Source: Asticcacaulis excentricus CB 48
GTDB lineage: Bacteria; Pseudomonadota; Alphaproteobacteria; Caulobacterales; Caulobacteraceae
Length of the DNA: 64,000 nucleotides
Assembly (NCBI RefSeq): GCF_000175215.2
Contig: NC_014816.1
Coordinates: forward strand, 248,001 to 312,000
Direction: 5' to 3'
Shown here: positions 8,439 through 17,848 of the stretch, piece after piece
How the letters are laid out: every line of letters starts with the position of its first letter
Position numbering within the stretch: the stretch's first letter is position 1
Position numbers and translations under genes: made by a program
The notes under the pieces: model-generated
Databases searched by the model: none
What the model was told of the DNA's origin: nothing
Seen by the model: the letters and a program-made list of their open reading frames with translations, nothing else

Positions 8439-9977
8439 ATGGCCGACATCCTTACCCCCGTCCTCGGCGAGTCCGTTTCCGAGGCCACCATTGCCAAGTG
8501 GACCAAGAAGCCCGGCGACGCCGTGAAGAAGGACGAAATCCTCGTCGAGTTGGAAACCGATAAGGTCTCGCTCGAAGTGGCCGCCCCCGCTGACGGCACC
8601 CTGACCGAAATACTCGCCGGTGAAGGCGATACCGTCACCCCCGGTGCCGTGCTGGGCCGTATCGGCGCTGCCGGTGCTGCGGTCGCTTCCGCCCCGGCGG
8701 CTGCGCCTGCCGCGACCCCGGCGCCCGCAGCTACTCCGGCTGCCGCTCCGGCTGCGGCGGGTGGTGCCCTGCTCGACGTCAAGACCCCGGTGATGGGCGA
8801 GTCGGTGGCCGAAGGCGCCATCTCGCGCTGGGCCAAAAAGGTCGGCGAAGTGGTGAAGAAGGACGAAATTCTCGTCGAAATCGAAACCGATAAGGTTGCT
8901 GTCGAAGTGGCCTCGCCGGCCGATGGCGTGATCGCCGAAATCGTCGCCGCAGACGGCGCGACTGTCACGCCGGGTCAGGTCATTGCCCGTATCGCCGCCG
9001 GCGCTTCGGCGGGTTCGGTGGCCGCTGCCCCCGCCGCCGCTCCGGCTCCGGTGGCTGCTCCCGCTTCGGCCCCGCAAAAGGCCTCTGAGCACCTGTCGCC
9101 TGCCGTTCAGCGTATCGTTTCCGAAACCGGCCTGAGCACTGCCGGTATCGCCGGCACCGGCAAAGACGGCCGCATCACCAAGGGCGACGCCCTCGCCGCC
9201 TTGTCCACGCCCTCGGCGGTCGCTGTCGCCCCGGTGGCCGCTGCGCCTTCGGCTCCGGTCGCCCCGCGCGAAGTCGGCCCGCGTGAAGAGCGCGTGAAGA
9301 TGACCCGCCTGCGTCAGACCATTGCCCGCCGCCTGAAGGAGTCGCAAAACACCGCGGCTCAGCTCACCACCTTCAACGAAGTGGACATGTCCACCGTGAT
9401 GAGCCTGCGCAACGCCTATAAGGACGTCTTTGAAAAGCGTCACGGTGTGAAGCTGGGCTTTATGTCCTTCTTCGCCAAGGCCGTCGTCGCCGCCCTGAAG
9501 GACATTCCGGCGCTCAACGCCGAAATCGAAGGCACGGACATCATCTATAAGAACCACTACGACCTCGGCGTCGCCGTGGGCACGGAAAAGGGTCTGGTCG
9601 TGCCGGTCTTGCGTAATGTCGATGACCTGTCGCTGGCGGGTATCGAAAAGGGCATCGCCGCGCTGGGCAAGCAGGCACGTGACGGCACCCTGTCGCTGGA
9701 TCAGCTTCAAGGCGGCACCTTCACCATCACCAATGGCGGCATCTATGGCTCGCTGATGTCTACGCCTATCCTCAACATGCCGCAGGTCGGTATTCTTGGA
9801 ATGCACGCCATCAAGGAACGCCCGATGGTCGTCAACGGTCAGATCGTCGCCCGTCCGATGATGTACCTGGCCCTGTCTTACGATCACCGCATCGTGGACG
9901 GCAAGGAAGCCGTGACCTTCCTCGTCCGCGTCAAGGAAGGTTTGGAAGACCCGCAACGTTTCGTCCTCGATGTGTAA
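8439..9977 (+). CDS. sucB: 2-oxoglutarate dehydrogenase E2 (dihydrolipoyl succinyltransferase) with two lipoyl domains
   Basis: A 512-residue E2. Residues 1-76 form a lipoyl domain with ETDKVSLEV (lipoyl Lys42). An Ala/Pro linker leads to a second lipoyl domain at about 111-187 with ETDKVAVEV (Lys152). Another Ala/Pro linker is followed by the E1/E3-binding domain (about 213-250, LSPAVQRIVSETGL..GRITKGD). The catalytic domain runs from about 285 to the end, with the HRIVDG active-site motif. It transfers succinyl groups to CoA. E2o usually has one lipoyl domain, so the duplication is worth noting. It follows sucA and precedes a terminator. Confidence 0.96.
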   Translation: MADILTPVLGESVSEATIAKWTKKPGDAVKKDEILVELETDKVSLEVAAPADGTLTEILAGEGDTVTPGAVLGRIGAAGAAVASAPAAAPAATPAPAATPAAAPAAAGGALLDVKTPVMGESVAEGAISRWAKKVGEVVKKDEILVEIETDKVAVEVASPADGVIAEIVAADGATVTPGQVIARIAAGASAGSVAAAPAAAPAPVAAPASAPQKASEHLSPAVQRIVSETGLSTAGIAGTGKDGRITKGDALAALSTPSAVAVAPVAAAPSAPVAPREVGPREERVKMTRLRQTIARRLKESQNTAAQLTTFNEVDMSTVMSLRNAYKDVFEKRHGVKLGFMSFFAKAVVAALKDIPALNAEIEGTDIIYKNHYDLGVAVGTEKGLVVPVLRNVDDLSLAGIEKGIAALGKQARDGTLSLDQLQGGTFTITNGGIYGSLMSTPILNMPQVGILGMHAIKERPMVVNGQIVARPMMYLALSYDHRIVDGKEAVTFLVRVKEGLEDPQRFVLDV

Positions 9978-10003
9978 TTTCGCATCGTGACCTGACCTAT
10001 TGG

Positions 10004-10037
10004 AAAGCCGTTCCGTTCCACGGGACGGCTTTTTTTT
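10004..10037 (+). terminator. Rho-independent terminator after sucB
   Basis: AAAGCCGT (10004-10011) pairs with ACGGCTTT (10025-10032), with an inner CCGT/ACGG pairing, followed by a T run to 10037. It ends the sucAB transcript 27 nt after the sucB stop. Confidence 0.85.
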
Positions 10038-10071
10038 ACTTAGAGCCGCGATTTATCCACAGGGAAGTCCC

Positions 10072-11262
10072 ATGCTGAAACGTCTTGTCCTGATCGTTAT
10101 GGCCTTTAGCCTGAGCGGCTGTCTGACGCTCCAGCGCACCGAGACGGAGTACCCGCGCGCCGCGGACTATCAGCCGGTGGGGTTTCGCAATGTGCGCTTT
10201 TCGGCTACCGATCCCAATATTCCCGCTCGTCTCGAAGCCGATGCCCGCAAGGACATGCAACTGAATGGGATGCAGCGCTTCGACGTGCTGGCCCTGTCCG
10301 GCGGCGGCGCAGACGGTGCCTTCGGGGCCGGAGTTCTGGCCGGATGGAGCAAGCGCGGCGACCGCCCGCAGTTTCGCATGGTCACCGGGGTTTCAACGGG
10401 GGCTCTGATCGCGCCCTTCGCCTATCTGGGTCCCGCCTATGACGAGAAGCTGAAAGACGCTTATACCAGCGGCGTGGCCGACAGTCTGACCAAATCGCGT
10501 GGCCTGTTGTCGCTGTTCACGCCGGGCGTGCTGGATTCCAAAGCCCTGTACGCGCTGGTCAGCACCTATGTAGATGAGACTATGGTGCGCGATATTGCCC
10601 GCGAACACCTCAAAGGGCGGCGCTTGCTGGTCGGCACGACCAATCTAGATGCCCAAACGGGCGTGCTGTGGGATCTGGGGGAAATCTCGGCCATTGCCGC
10701 TCGCGACGGCTCAGCCGGCAAGATGCGCGAGGCCATCGACCTGATCCGTCAGGTGCTGGTCGCCTCGTCTTCGGTACCGGCCGCCTTCGCACCGGTGATG
10801 ATCACGGTCGAACCGGTGTCAGGCGGGCACGGCGTGCCCACCGGTCCGCGCCCGTTTCAGGAAATGCACGTCGATGGCGGCGTGACCTTGCCCTTCTTTA
10901 TCCTGCCCGAGTCGATGATGAACTGGACCGTACCCAAAGGTCTGATCAGCGGCGGCCACATCTACGTCATCATTAATGGCAAGATTACGCCGCAGCCCGA
11001 CATCACTCCTTACAACGCGCTGGAAATCATGGGCCGCTCGCTCGACACCCTGACCAAGGCGCAGGCGCGCGGCACCCTGATCAGCCTCTATGCCTTCGCC
11101 CAACGCAGCCAGATGGAGGTGTCCGAAGTGTCCCTGCCGGACGAGTTTATCGAAGGGGGACTTCTGGCCTTTGAAAAGGACTCTATGCGCCGCGTCTTCT
11201 ATTACGGCTATCAGTTGGGGGCGTCGGAGAAGCTGTGGAAGTCAGACGCACCAGCGAATTGA
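10072..11262 (+). CDS. patatin-like phospholipase lipoprotein
   Basis: A 396-residue protein started at ATG 10072, preceded by AGGGAAG at suitable spacing. It opens with a lipoprotein signal peptide ending in a lipobox (FSLSGC, Cys near residue 17), so it should be anchored in the envelope. The patatin fold is shown by the oxyanion-type glycine stretch SGGGADGAFGAG, the nucleophile elbow GVSTG (Ser) and the catalytic Asp in HVDGG. Such proteins are Ser-Asp dyad lipid acyl hydrolases. It has its own leader after the sucB terminator. The physiological lipid substrate is unknown. Confidence 0.88.
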   Translation: MLKRLVLIVMAFSLSGCLTLQRTETEYPRAADYQPVGFRNVRFSATDPNIPARLEADARKDMQLNGMQRFDVLALSGGGADGAFGAGVLAGWSKRGDRPQFRMVTGVSTGALIAPFAYLGPAYDEKLKDAYTSGVADSLTKSRGLLSLFTPGVLDSKALYALVSTYVDETMVRDIAREHLKGRRLLVGTTNLDAQTGVLWDLGEISAIAARDGSAGKMREAIDLIRQVLVASSSVPAAFAPVMITVEPVSGGHGVPTGPRPFQEMHVDGGVTLPFFILPESMMNWTVPKGLISGGHIYVIINGKITPQPDITPYNALEIMGRSLDTLTKAQARGTLISLYAFAQRSQMEVSEVSLPDEFIEGGLLAFEKDSMRRVFYYGYQLGASEKLWKSDAPAN

Positions 11263-11427
11263 ACCGGGCATGCAATCTTGTTTTAGAGCGGATTTCGTTC
11301 AGGTCGAATCGAAATCCAGCTCTGGTATTTTGTTGTGGCGCGCATTTAATTCCGAAAACCGTTGCACACTTTCCAGAATGCGCTTTAATAAAAACAAATA
11401 TAATTATTCCTGTCAGGGGGAGTCTTC

Positions 11428-12312
11428 ATGTCTGTACTGTTCCGCGCGGCTGTGACCGCAACTGCCGCTTTTTGTCTGCTGTTGTCCCCGGTCGCGCAGG
11501 CCGCCACCAACAGCAAGTCGGGGACCTTTAACTCCGCCGCGTCGCGCAAGGCCTGGCCGCACATTCAGCGCGCCATGACCGGAGATATGGCCGACATGGC
11601 CGATAAGGCGACGGAGCTGAAAGCGGAATACGTGCTGTCTTACGGGCTGGCGCTGGAGATGGGGCGCGAACCGGTCAGCCTCACCAGCTTGCAAAAATCG
11701 CGCATCCAGAATGTGTTTCAGGACTTCCTGAACATGTACATCCGTAAGTCCGACAACATCAAGCTGGATGGCCGTGAAGAGGTCCTTCTGGGGCAGCCGG
11801 ATTTCTGGATCATGGTGGCGCGTGAGCTGGGACGGCCGCAAACCCTGGCCATGATGCGTGAAATCCCGCTGCCGGGAATGGATGGTATGTCGGGCAGCGG
11901 GGGCTCAGCCTTCTTCACCGGCGGCGGCGGCGTGGATAACCAGTTCAGCAAGGAAGATTATACGCTGAAAGGTGACAAGGTGCTGAACCGCTACATGGTC
12001 TATGCGTCGCAGTCCTGCGTCATCTATGCCCGCACGGCGCAACGCATGAAGCGCGTTCTCGCCATTCCAGCCTCGGAGACACCGCACCTGACGGCCGCGG
12101 CCTATAAGCAAACCTATGATACGGCGCTGATGCTCTACAAGGACGCCAACCGTCAGGGACCGCAGGCCTGTGGCTCGCGCGATTTCTATAACCAAGTCCT
12201 GACCTACGCCGATCGTAATATGGGGGGGCTGGAAAAGCTGAAGGCGGATTCGACATTGGCCGCCGCGGCGATCGGCGAAGAGGACACCCCCTCTCCGGCG
12301 AATAAGCCGTAG
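11428..12312 (+). CDS. secreted or periplasmic protein of unknown function
   Basis: A 294-residue protein with a clear Sec signal peptide (hydrophobic core residues 7-20, likely cleavage after AQA near 25). I do not recognise the mature part. It is rich in Met, has a Gly/Ser-rich patch near residues 150-170, two Cys (about 198 and 249) that could form a disulfide, and an acidic/Pro C-terminal tail. An AT-rich leader and a GGGGAG SD sequence precede it. It is followed after 58 nt by a small membrane protein on the same strand, which suggests co-transcription. No function is proposed. Confidence 0.7.
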   Translation: MSVLFRAAVTATAAFCLLLSPVAQAATNSKSGTFNSAASRKAWPHIQRAMTGDMADMADKATELKAEYVLSYGLALEMGREPVSLTSLQKSRIQNVFQDFLNMYIRKSDNIKLDGREEVLLGQPDFWIMVARELGRPQTLAMMREIPLPGMDGMSGSGGSAFFTGGGGVDNQFSKEDYTLKGDKVLNRYMVYASQSCVIYARTAQRMKRVLAIPASETPHLTAAAYKQTYDTALMLYKDANRQGPQACGSRDFYNQVLTYADRNMGGLEKLKADSTLAAAAIGEEDTPSPANKP

Positions 12313-12370
12313 GCAAGACCCGCCACATGGGTTAAAACAGCGTTAACCCTGTTATGCGGAGCGCCTGTCT

Positions 12371-12922
12371 ATGAAGTACGTGCGTTGGTTTATCGCCCTG
12401 ATTGTCGTTGCCTATGTTGGCTGGATCGCTTTTCCGGTCATCAAATCGGCTTTGAGCCCCAGCTATGAACCGCAGGTCTCTATGAGGCAGGCTGATGCCG
12501 AAACGCATGTCGGCGGCGCTAGTATTCTGAACGCCGATGACTCCTACGGAGCCGATGTGACGGCCGTGCCTGCTGACTCTATTCAAGGCGAAACCGCCGT
12601 GGCGGCCATCGAGACGGATAACAAACCTGTCATCTGGCTGTGGGGCGGGGTGATCGTCTTTTATCTGATCGCGGCGTTTCTATTTGCCAAGGGCAATGTG
12701 CGTGCGGCCCTTGCCTATGGAGCGGCTTTTGTCGCCGATGTGGTGCTAACCTTTCTGACCAAAGGCGAGGCGGGATCGGGCCTGTTTGACCGTATCCTCG
12801 AAATCCTCTCTGGCTGGGACCCGCGCTATACGCTGACTCTGGTCGCCATGGTGCTGGGCTTCATTATCCTGATGGCGCGCGGCCGTCCGTTGCCAAAGCG
12901 CCATCTCGCTTACGAAAACTAG
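12371..12922 (+). CDS. small multi-pass membrane protein of unknown function
   Basis: 183 residues with one N-terminal hydrophobic segment (about 6-27), an acidic polar loop of about 55 residues, and three further membrane segments (about 88-107, 112-132, 157-175). Topology and loop suggest an inner-membrane protein with one soluble loop. I do not recognise a family. It lies between the secreted unknown protein and lpdA; the 98-nt gap to lpdA suggests lpdA may have its own promoter. Confidence 0.65.
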   Translation: MKYVRWFIALIVVAYVGWIAFPVIKSALSPSYEPQVSMRQADAETHVGGASILNADDSYGADVTAVPADSIQGETAVAAIETDNKPVIWLWGGVIVFYLIAAFLFAKGNVRAALAYGAAFVADVVLTFLTKGEAGSGLFDRILEILSGWDPRYTLTLVAMVLGFIILMARGRPLPKRHLAYEN

Positions 12923-13020
12923 CGTTTCACCTCAAAATACCCACATAGGGCTTGACCCCCGCCGCGTGGAATTTTACGGCAGGGCAGGAAGTCTTATGCG
13001 CTAAATTAAGGGCCATCGCC

Positions 13021-14430
13021 ATGTCTCAGGACCAAAGCTTCGACGTCGTCATCATTGGGGGCGGCCCCGGCGGCTACAATGCCGCTATCCGCGCCGGTCA
13101 ACTGGGTCTTAAGACCGCCATCGTTGAATCGCGCGGCGTTCTAGGCGGGACCTGCCTGAACGTCGGCTGTATGCCCTCTAAGGCTTTGCTGCACGCTTCT
13201 GAACTCTTCGAAGCCGCTCAGCACGAATTCAAGACCATAGGTATCGAAGTCCCTGCGCCGACGCTCAACCTCGTTCAGATGATGAAGGCAAAGCAGGACA
13301 GCGTGACCGCCCTGACCAAGGGCATCGAATTCCTGATGAAGAAGAACAAGGTCACCTACTTCGTCGGCTTCGGCAAGATCGAAGGTCAGGGCAAGGTGTC
13401 GGTCACGGCGCAGGACGGTTCAGTCCAGCAGCTGACGACCAAAAACATCGTCATCGCCACGGGCTCTGAGCCGACTCCGCTGCCGGGTGTTAGCGTTGAT
13501 CAAAAGCAGATTGTAGACTCGACCGGTGCACTGTCGCTGCCGGCAGTGCCGAAGCACCTCGTCGTTGTAGGTGCAGGCATAATCGGCCTCGAACTCGGTT
13601 CGGTGTGGCGTCGCCTCGGTGCCAAGGTGACGGTGGTGGAATTCCTCGACCGCATCACGCCGGGCATGGATACCGAAGTCGCCACCGGCTTCCAGAAAAT
13701 TCTTAGCAAGCAGGGCTTTACCTTCAAGCTGGGCACCAAGGTCACCGCCGCCAAGACGGGCGCGAACGGCGTCACCCTGTCGCTGGAAGCCGCCAAGGGG
13801 GGTAATCCTGAAACCCTCGAAGCCGATGTGGTGCTGGTCGCCATTGGTCGCCGTCCGTTCACGCAGGGCCTGGGCCTCGAAAGCGTGGGCATCACTACCG
13901 ACCAGCGCGGCTTCATCCCGACCAACCATTTCAAGACTGCGGCACCGGGCGTATGGGCTATCGGTGACGTGATCACCGGCCCGATGCTGGCGCACAAGGC
14001 CGAAGAAGACGCTGTGGCGGCCATCGAGCTGATCGCCGGTAAGGCCGGTCACGTCGATTACGATCTGGTCCCCTCGGTCGTCTATACTTTCCCGGAAGTG
14101 GCCTGGGTCGGCAAAACCGAAGATCAGCTCAAGGCGGCCGGGGTGCAGTACAAGGTCGGCAAGTTCCCGTTCATGGCCAACAGCCGCGCCAAGATCAATC
14201 ATGAGACCGATGGTTTCGTGAAGTTCCTGGCGGATGCCAAGACCGACCGCGTCTATGGCGTGCACATCATGGGTCCGCAAGCTGGTGAAATGATTGGCGA
14301 AGCCTGTGTATTGATGGCTTTCGGTGGCGCTTCGGAAGACCTCGCGCGCATCTGTCACCCGCACCCGACCCGTTCGGAAGCGGTGCGTCAGGCGGCGATG
14401 GGCGTCGAAGGCTGGACGATGCAGGCGTAA
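13021..14430 (+). CDS. lpdA: dihydrolipoyl dehydrogenase (E3)
   Basis: A 469-residue flavoprotein started at ATG 13021; the longer frame upstream adds an unrelated leader. It has the FAD-binding VIIGGGPGGYNAAIRAGQLG, the redox-active disulfide in GGTCLNVGCMPSKAL, the NAD-binding VVGAGIIGLELGSVWRRLG, the second FAD motif AIGDVITGPMLAHKAEE, and the C-terminal His-Glu pair in HPHPTRSEA. It reoxidises dihydrolipoyl groups of the 2-oxoglutarate and pyruvate dehydrogenase complexes. Its position downstream of sucAB, with four other genes between, fits service to SucB. Confidence 0.97.
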   Translation: MSQDQSFDVVIIGGGPGGYNAAIRAGQLGLKTAIVESRGVLGGTCLNVGCMPSKALLHASELFEAAQHEFKTIGIEVPAPTLNLVQMMKAKQDSVTALTKGIEFLMKKNKVTYFVGFGKIEGQGKVSVTAQDGSVQQLTTKNIVIATGSEPTPLPGVSVDQKQIVDSTGALSLPAVPKHLVVVGAGIIGLELGSVWRRLGAKVTVVEFLDRITPGMDTEVATGFQKILSKQGFTFKLGTKVTAAKTGANGVTLSLEAAKGGNPETLEADVVLVAIGRRPFTQGLGLESVGITTDQRGFIPTNHFKTAAPGVWAIGDVITGPMLAHKAEEDAVAAIELIAGKAGHVDYDLVPSVVYTFPEVAWVGKTEDQLKAAGVQYKVGKFPFMANSRAKINHETDGFVKFLADAKTDRVYGVHIMGPQAGEMIGEACVLMAFGGASEDLARICHPHPTRSEAVRQAAMGVEGWTMQA

Positions 14431-14480
14431 ACGCTCAGCGGGATCCGGGTCAGTAATCCCAGAAAAGCGCTCTTAAAAGG

Positions 14481-14512
14481 AAAACCCTTTCGGCATGGCT
14501 GAAGGGGTTTTT
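14481..14512 (+). terminator. Rho-independent terminator after lpdA
   Basis: AAAACCCTTTC (14481-14491) pairs with GAAGGGGTTTT (14501-14511) with one G-T pair, then T-rich sequence follows. Confidence 0.8.
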
Positions 14513-14552
14513 CTTTGAAAGAGACGACTTCGGCGAGCGTGCCTGTCTATTT

Positions 14553-14811
14553 CTAGAGGCTGCTGTCAATGAAGCCCAGCATAGGCCCCGCGATGAAAAA
14601 GGCATCGACGAAGGTTCTGATGGTTTTTCTCGCATCTCGTCGCGATGGTTTGAAATTTTCGAGTGTTAGGTAGAAATTTTCGACGAGGCGGCATGGTTTT
14701 TAGAGCTCCTCATCATAGAGGCATTGCTGTTTCCGGCTTGATTTGGAGCGATAGCGGCCTTGATCCCATTGCTGTGAAGTGCCTTCAAGACGCAGTCGCT
14801 GGCATCGTGTA
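14553..14811 (-). pseudogene. decayed C-terminal fragment of an IS5-type transposase
   Basis: On the minus strand, broken frames read VLKALHSNGIKAAIAPN, then SSRKQQCLYDEEL, then RLVENFYLTLENFKPSRRDA and TFVDAFFIAGPMLGFIDS before a TAG at 14553-14555. This order (GIK-A-I-P, basic stretch, YDxxLYK-like, R-x-x-VENF, hydrophobic tail) matches the C-terminal third of IS5-family transposases, with the RLVENF segment holding the catalytic Glu region. At least one frameshift separates the pieces. It abuts the stop codon of the nucleotide-sugar gene, so it may mark the left edge of the accessory cluster. Assignment is by pattern recognition only. Confidence 0.6.
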
Positions 14812-15798
14812 TCAGCTGGCTGCTTCCTCGAAAAACTCCGGCAAGGCCGTTTCATGTGAAGGCATAGATAGGATCTGTCGGAAGAACCGAATGGTTTTTT
14901 CAAGACCCTGCGACAAAGGCGTTGTGGGCTCCCAACCTGTAAGAGCGGTGGCCCTTTTGATATCGGGCCGGCGTCGACCAGGGTCATCCACTGGTGCAGG
15001 CAGCATAACAACCTGGCTGTCTGAACCCGTAAGTCGTTTTACCTCTTGTGCGAGCTCACGCATGGAAAACTCCTGCGGATTGCCGAAGTTCACAGGCTCA
15101 GTGACGGTGCCTTTGATGTCCATGAATGAAATCATGGCGCTGATTAAGTCGTCGACAAAGCAAAAGCTGCGGGTTTGTTCGCCCGTGCCATAGAGGGTCA
15201 GGGGCTCCCCTCTCAGGGCCTGCACAATAAAATTCGATACAACTCGCCCATCGTTCGGGTGCATGCGGGGGCCATAGGTATTGAAAATCCGCATAACGCG
15301 GACATCCACTCCATGCTGACGTTGATAGTCAAAAAATAGGGTCTCCGCGCATCGCTTGCCTTCGTCGTAACATGCGCGTGGACCGGCAGGATTGACACGC
15401 CCGAAATAGGACTCTGCTTGTGGATGGACCTCGGGATCACCATAAACTTCGCTGGTCGATGCCTGTAGGATTTTGGCGCGGGTGCGCTTTGCCAGGCCCA
15501 GCAGGTTGATGGCGCCGATGACCGAAGTCTTGGTCGTCTGCACGGGATCCATTTGATAATGGATGGGAGACGCTGGACAGGCCAAGTTATAGATTTCATC
15601 TACCTCCAGATATAGCGGAAACGTCACGTCATGGCGTATGAACTCGAACCGCTTGAGGTCCGTAAGGTGGTGAATGTTGCGCTTTTGTCCGGTGTGTATG
15701 TTGTCAACGCATAGCACTTCGTCGCCACGTGCAATGAGGCGTTCGCAAAGGTGGGAGCCAAGAAATCCGGCGCCGCCGGCTACGAGAATGCGTTTCAT
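14812..15798 (-). CDS. UDP-glucuronate decarboxylase-like nucleotide-sugar epimerase/dehydratase
   Basis: A 328-residue extended short-chain dehydrogenase. I chose ATG 15798 (MKRILVAGGAGFLGSHLCER), which overlaps the glycosyltransferase stop as ATGA and follows GGAGGG by about 8 nt. The NAD-binding GGAGFLG, the ASTSEVYGDP segment and the Tyr/Lys pair in CYDEGKRCAETL are as in UDP-xylose synthases (UXS); YGPRMHPNDGRVVSNF is also typical of that group. The expected reaction is UDP-glucuronate to UDP-xylose plus CO2, though a related epimerase or dehydratase activity is possible. As the last gene of the giant-protein/glycosyltransferase operon it likely supplies or modifies the sugar donor. Confidence 0.85.
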   Translation of the reverse strand: MKRILVAGGAGFLGSHLCERLIARGDEVLCVDNIHTGQKRNIHHLTDLKRFEFIRHDVTFPLYLEVDEIYNLACPASPIHYQMDPVQTTKTSVIGAINLLGLAKRTRAKILQASTSEVYGDPEVHPQAESYFGRVNPAGPRACYDEGKRCAETLFFDYQRQHGVDVRVMRIFNTYGPRMHPNDGRVVSNFIVQALRGEPLTLYGTGEQTRSFCFVDDLISAMISFMDIKGTVTEPVNFGNPQEFSMRELAQEVKRLTGSDSQVVMLPAPVDDPGRRRPDIKRATALTGWEPTTPLSQGLEKTIRFFRQILSMPSHETALPEFFEEAAS

Positions 15799-17822
15799 AA
15801 AGGTGCCCTCCACACGCGCTGGTCGAAAGGTAGTGGGCGGTGCGAATCATAGAGGGCGAAACGTTCGCGCCAGATCGCTTCGTAATCATCATCATAGGCT
15901 GTGTCGGTCATCTCTTGATCAAGGGACGAAACCATGTCGAGACACGCTTCCAGATTGGTGAGGTCCGGACGGGGTAATTGGCCGTCAAGATAAGCGCCCC
16001 ACATGCGGGCAAAAAGCGTCTCGAGGCCTTTTACAAGCCCTTCCATGTTGAACAGCGTGCACCTGTCGCGCTCCTCGGTCAGTCTTTGGCGCAAGGAAAT
16101 CAGCCTGTCGCTGTCGCGGCCCAAAGAGACGGCCATGTCGACAAAATCCTCCGGCCGCGTCGTTACGAGTTCTGGCAGACCCGCCGCCCGTAGTAGTGAA
16201 CCGCACACTCTTGAGGCAAAAGAGCGGCCGCTCAGGGTCAGGACCGGCACCCCCATCCATAGGGCGTCCGAGCAGGTGGTATGTGCGCCATAGGGGCTGG
16301 TGTCGAGGAACAGATCGGCCAGAGGATAGCGTGCCAGATGGGCTGGGTTGGCCAGTTTTTCGGCAAAGATCAGCCGGGACGGATCAATGCCTCGGGCCTG
16401 CGCGTAGGCTTTGAGGCGCAGATGTGATGAGTTTGATCCACTCAGAAGCCACAATACGCTCCCCGCAACCCGGTCAAGTACCGCAAGCCAGCGATCAAAC
16501 GTCCGACGTGTGATCTTATGCGTGCCGTTGAAGCAGCAAAAGACGAAGGCCTTGTCGGGTAGGCCTGCTTCGGCGCGGGTCGGAGGGGGCTCGGCGACGA
16601 GGCGTAGGCGATTGTTCGGCTGGTAGCAGGGCAGACGCTGCACAGTCTCAGAGTAATAGAGCTCGTGATCGTCGGGGATGATCCACTCATCGGCAATGAT
16701 GTAGTGGTGATAGGGGCTGCCCATGGAACCGGGGAAGCCTAGCCAGTTGACGATGACCGGTGCAGGGCGCATGGCCAAAAGCTTCAGTCGAGCATCGCGT
16801 GTGTATCCATTGACGTCTATCAGGATCTGAATGCCGTCATCGCTTATGCGCTGAGCTGCCGCAGCGTCATCCAGGTCACTTATGTTGGTGAAGTGGTCAA
16901 ACTTCGCCCGGTAATGCTGGTGTACGGGGTCGGATTCGGCTGGAATGCCGCAGTAATAGGCGAAGACTTCGACCTTGGTGCGGTCATGCAGGCCTGGTAC
17001 CTCGAAAAGCAAGTGACCTATGGCGTGCTCGCGGAAGTCTGATGAGAGATAGCCTATGCGCAGCCGTCCGTCTCGGCGAGGCTGACGCGCCATGAAATGC
17101 CGGGTTAGGGGGCCATGTTCAGGTCGACCAACATCGAGTCGGTTATAATGACAATTGAGCGCCAACTGCAGCAGGGGGTCATCGACGAAAGCGGTCATAG
17201 AGAGGGGGGACATGCCCTTTAGAAGCCCCTCGCGGCTCATGCGCTCAAAGGGTTCAACGATTGGCCAGGCGCATTGTCGTTGACGTGCGGCAATCAGGTG
17301 CTGGGTGGCTTCACGCTGGGTGGGATCAAGCTCAAGACTCTGCCGCAGGCTCGATTCGCAGGCCTCGTCCTGGTGGGCAGCCTCCAGAACACGCGCAGTC
17401 TGGTTTAGCGCCATTACCTTGTGGCTAAGATTTTGCCCGGTAACACTGGCAAGCCGTCCGGTTAAATCCGCCCAGTTGCCTACCGCCAGGTCGGCGCGGC
17501 CCAGCCGTTCATTGACGCGGCCCAGATTGATGTAACTCGGCATGAAGTCAGGGTTGAAGGCTATGGCCTGGAGAAAGACGTCACGCGCTCGATCAAAAGC
17601 CCCTGTATCAGTCAGGAGCACTCCCAGGTTGAACAGAACGGCATATAGCAATGACTCGCCACAGCTATGGCTGATGAAATCCTCGTAAAGGGCGATGGCA
17701 CCATTGAGGTCGCCGCGGATTTTCAGATTCTCAGATCTGTTTATCAGCTCGATCACGCTGAGCTTATTCGTCGAGGCGGCAGCGGATGAATCGCCGCAGA
17801 TCGAAGGGGAGGTATCTGGCAT
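15795..17822 (-). CDS. TPR-GT41 (OGT/SPINDLY/FlmG-like) O-glycosyltransferase
   Basis: A 675-residue soluble protein. The N-terminal 190 residues or so contain TPR-like helical repeats (ALYEDFI, LFNLGVLLTDTGAFDRARDVF, PSYINLGRVNERLGRADLA). The C-terminal GT41 catalytic domain has GYLSSDFREHAIGHL, the nucleotide-sugar-binding CFNGTHKITRRTFDRWLAVL..VLWLL, and FLDTSPYGAHTTCSDALWMG..LASRV-like segments, all colinear with O-GlcNAc transferase. GT41 enzymes attach sugars to Ser/Thr; Caulobacter FlmG, with the same layout, glycosylates flagellins. The gene starts 26 nt after the giant Ser/Thr-rich gene and overlaps the next gene by 4 nt, so that giant protein is the obvious candidate acceptor (inference). 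No strong SD is visible. Confidence 0.88.
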   Translation of the reverse strand: MPDTSPSICGDSSAAASTNKLSVIELINRSENLKIRGDLNGAIALYEDFISHSCGESLLYAVLFNLGVLLTDTGAFDRARDVFLQAIAFNPDFMPSYINLGRVNERLGRADLAVGNWADLTGRLASVTGQNLSHKVMALNQTARVLEAAHQDEACESSLRQSLELDPTQREATQHLIAARQRQCAWPIVEPFERMSREGLLKGMSPLSMTAFVDDPLLQLALNCHYNRLDVGRPEHGPLTRHFMARQPRRDGRLRIGYLSSDFREHAIGHLLFEVPGLHDRTKVEVFAYYCGIPAESDPVHQHYRAKFDHFTNISDLDDAAAAQRISDDGIQILIDVNGYTRDARLKLLAMRPAPVIVNWLGFPGSMGSPYHHYIIADEWIIPDDHELYYSETVQRLPCYQPNNRLRLVAEPPPTRAEAGLPDKAFVFCCFNGTHKITRRTFDRWLAVLDRVAGSVLWLLSGSNSSHLRLKAYAQARGIDPSRLIFAEKLANPAHLARYPLADLFLDTSPYGAHTTCSDALWMGVPVLTLSGRSFASRVCGSLLRAAGLPELVTTRPEDFVDMAVSLGRDSDRLISLRQRLTEERDRCTLFNMEGLVKGLETLFARMWGAYLDGQLPRPDLTNLEACLDMVSSLDQEMTDTAYDDDYEAIWRERFALYDSHRPLPFDQRVWRAPL

Positions 17823-17848
17823 CGGGAACTCGTCGATACAGGTCAGGG

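Noticed and set aside
8412..9956. A 514-codon minus-strand frame opposite sucB
   Set aside because: Composition is Arg/Gly/His low complexity generated by the Ala/Pro linkers of SucB on the other strand.
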